Origin: Polytrichum commune
Lineage: Eukaryota > Streptophyta > Polytrichopsida > Polytrichales > Polytrichaceae
Direction: 5' to 3'
DNA: 64,000 nucleotides
Assembly: GCA_950295325.1 (NCBI GenBank)
Contig: OX485806.1
Coordinates: 29,946,001-30,010,000, forward strand
In this document: positions 61,205 through 64,000 of the stretch, in pieces
How the letters are laid out: each line of letters opens with the position of its first letter
Numbering within the stretch: position 1 is the first letter of the stretch
Notes under the pieces: model-generated
What the model saw: the letters and a program-made list of their open reading frames with translations, nothing else
Database searches by the model: none
Told to the model about the DNA's origin: nothing
Translations under genes and position numbers: made by a program

Positions 61205-61585
61205 TTTAAGTGGACACCTATATTTGAGTGGCATGTGGTTAACGTGTGGATCTAAGGATGAACACCCAAAGGACATATATTCATAAAGAGGTTGGGGCTA
61301 CATGCTGAATTTTTGATAGATTATTCTAAAATTAAAAGCCAAGATAATTGGTGGGGGGGGGGGTGGGGGATGAACTTATATAATCATTTAAGAAGAAAGG
61401 AGATCTTCACTATGATAATAGGAATGAAATGTTCATATGAGCTATAACATTTTATGAGAAAAATACCTATGGCCTCGTTGTGGATTTCCTAATCATCTCA
61501 TACTAATTGCGTGTTCAATATCTTGAATGAAGTGGGTGAAAAAAGGTGGAGGGGGGGGGGGGGGGTTGGGCGTCTACTTTACATG
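61205..61585 (+). repeat. R1 repeat copy
   Basis: Nearly full length: TGGACACCTATATTTGAGTGG, GTGGATCTAAGGATGAACACC, a poly-G expansion (about 61350-61368), TTCATATGAGC, TTTTATGAG, GCCTCGTTGTGGATTT, ATCTCATACTAAT and GAATGAAGTGGGTG, then a second poly-G run. Confidence 0.7.
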
Positions 61586-61599
61586 GAGGTGGTGGCCCA

Positions 61600-64000
61600 A
61601 AGGATCCATTCGAAGGCCCAACGACACACCACTAAAGCTAGCAAGTTTGGTGGGCCAAGGTTAAAGAATACGAGCCTAAAATGATTTCTTTGACCCTACA
61701 AAAGGGTAACATTGTTTCCATCATATAGACATCACCCTTTAAAATTCTCTGAGTTCAAGTTTGGAGTTCATTTTTTGAGACCACCCTTGAGACAAAGCTC
61801 CACCATTTTAAACCCATGTAAGTGTTTGTTCTCTTTTACCTTGGTCCACCAAACTTGCAAGCTAGAGCTTGAGCTTGAGCTTAACCCTTAAGGTCCAAGG
61901 AGCCCCTTTGGAGCTTTTTGAATACGTTTCTTTTTGGTATTTTACACCCAATTCAAACCATGTTTATCAACGAAGAAGCAAAGCTATGATGCGGACAACC
62001 ATAAAAACCAGAAATAGTATTAGACATTTGGAGTGTTAAGGTGGTGTGGGGCAAGGGCACAAGGGTGAAACATGGGGGGTGCACCTTTTTGTCTATCAAT
62101 AAGTAGTTGAGACTTCTTTAGTTTGAGCAAAGAACTCGTGAGGTGTTGATTGTTAACTTCATGACTCTCAAGTGCATAATTAATTATTGAATTAACTTTG
62201 CACTTGGTCTAGTTGAAACTATGTAGCACAACCTCATGACAAGAGAAAATGGAAAAAAATATGGTTGTAAGTGACGATGGCAATCAAATGTACTCAATTT
62301 GTATTGGAACATGGGTCATTTATTCTAATGATCTGAAACATATCAATAATGTAGAAAGGATTATCTATGGATATTATGAAGGGCCATCTAAGGAATGAAA
62401 TATCTAAGTAACTCATATGTAGTATATCTGGACATGTTCTTACATTTTGGAATTTTGGGTTGCTTCAACACTTTGGCCGGATCCATCGATGGGCAGTCGA
62501 TACATTCCTAATATACATATATGTCATGGGAGGCATGTGAATCCTCAATGGTAATTTGAAGATTATGTTATTAGACTATAATGGAAAAAATCAACTATTA
62601 TATTTATTGATGTCAAATGTATATAATGAAATGTTTATTAATGAAAATATAATCAAGCATATGCTATAATGTTATCACAATTGACTGATGTTGTAATTTT
62701 GGACTTGGACTTAGTTCAATTTTACTCAAATATTATTTATTTTTCTCCCTCTTTAATATGACATAGTTGGTCGCGCAAGAAAGTGTTTATTATCCACATG
62801 TCATATTCTCAAGAATGTGACATTTTGGTCTTAAATGTTGTATTATTAAGGTTTTCAAGAAAAGCCTATTTTTTTAATGTGAAATGTTTTTTTAATTATG
62901 TAATGAAGATACATAGGTATGAAAGAACATTAATATTGAAGAGATATGCTCATGACATCACACAGTATGGAGTTTAAAATATACATAGTCCCATGATGAT
63001 GTCTTTGTCATATAATATACTCCGAAAGGAAAAAAAAATATTATCTTCTGATGATGTTTGTTGATGTTGGACATTGACATCTTGATATATTCATTTATGA
63101 AAGGTTGCATGTTTGTTACATCTGCAACTTAAAAATGCTCCACTACAAAATATGATACTAATTGGGCATATGCATGGGCTTGAGCAAGGTTGACTATTGG
63201 TGTTGGATGGTAATCCACATAATTCTCTTCCATTGGCAATTCGTTCAAATCTAAACCCAAATGGGTTTCTTTACCTCATGCCAAATCCATCAACTCAACC
63301 ATGTCTTCAACTCATCCCTCCCATGGCCCATCACACCATTCAAGATTAAACCTAGGCTGCAAGAATGATTTCTGCAGCTACAATCCATCTTTCAATCACA
63401 AGATTCAATAGATTATTGTCCAATCATCTAAAATATCAAATTTTTCACTCCTCTATCCCAACTGTGAATCCAAACTTACTCCTCTGGTAAGATGTGTTCA
63501 CAGAAGTGCAAACTTAATTTCATAATTTTACAAACCAATTTAGCAATAAGTTCTACCAATTTCATTGGAATCATGAACCAAGTTCACTATATAGACAACC
63601 AATGTAACTTGAACTTTTAGCCAATTTCACTACATGGTGTGAACGATTCCATGATTTGATACCCACATTCACAACTTCACAAGATCAATTTCATAAACTA
63701 CATAACTTTACTTCACAAAGAACGATATATCATGTATAGGATTCTCCTAATTGATCCCCACGGCTAGCTCTACCAAGATTTTGATTGACCTTTCTTATCC
63801 AACCTCTCACATTTTGCATCCTGCTCACGCAACCAACACTCTTTCCACAATCAAATCCACGAGATTGCGCACTCCAACTACATTGGGTTTGTGTTGCTTG
63901 CTTCAACAAATTGTATTGAAAGACCATAGAAGAATTGGCACCGCTTGTTTCCGGCTTTGAGGTATTGTAATGTAAGACCAAAGAAAAATCAATGTCAAGG
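61600..64000. other. Gene-free stretch
   Basis: AT-rich with no supported coding region or recognisable repeat boundary. Confidence 0.5.

Overview
The window reads as nuclear DNA of a land plant. Every confident gene is split by GT..AG introns whose phases join cleanly, gene density is low (about one gene per 10 kb), and non-autonomous transposons and tandem repeats fill the rest. One gene is a complete MORN2-like MORN-repeat protein, a type associated mainly with organisms that make flagellated cells. With the intron-rich pentatricopeptide-repeat gene, this points to a spore-bearing plant with swimming sperm (bryophyte, lycophyte or fern) rather than a flowering plant. That placement is inference.

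Layout. 0-4.5 kb: no gene, repeat fragments only. 4.5-10.3 kb (+): a three-exon gene for a 551-residue, mostly disordered, Ser/Pro/His-rich protein that I do not recognise, preceded by a degenerate tandem array; its introns hold nested repeats and a large foldback element. 15.1-15.35 kb (+): a broken piece of coatomer alpha (WD40). 17.5-21.6 kb (-): a pfkB-family kinase of the inositol 3-kinase type. 23-29 kb: repeats, a 73-bp minisatellite and a tRNA-derived SINE. 29.15-32.2 kb (-): a seven-exon UTR1/UTR3-type (SLC35B1 family) nucleotide-sugar transporter. 33.6-35.3 kb (+): two very basic ORFs, one behind a triplicated exon-like block. 36.2-37.4 kb: a degenerate PIF/Harbinger transposon with terminal inverted repeats and target duplication. 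38.1-42.3 kb (-): the MORN2-like gene, six exons. 42.3-48.3 kb: repeats. 48.4-58.7 kb (+): an 18-exon P-class PPR gene with a C-terminal SMR-like region. 58.7-64 kb: repeats, no gene seen.

The genes share no pathway and there is no operon-like organisation. The strongest unexplained pattern is that several genes carry a local tandem array (units of about 75-410 bp, unrelated in sequence to each other) in the first intron or just upstream of the start: the disordered-protein gene, the kinase, the basic ORF, the MORN gene and the PPR gene. A second notable point is that, in the kinase reading frame as it stands, the last 16 residues and the stop codon lie in a MITE whose sister copies sit in two PPR introns.

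Exon boundaries were read by eye from splice consensus, frame and protein-family knowledge. No alignment or search was run. The gene symbols are family-level assignments.
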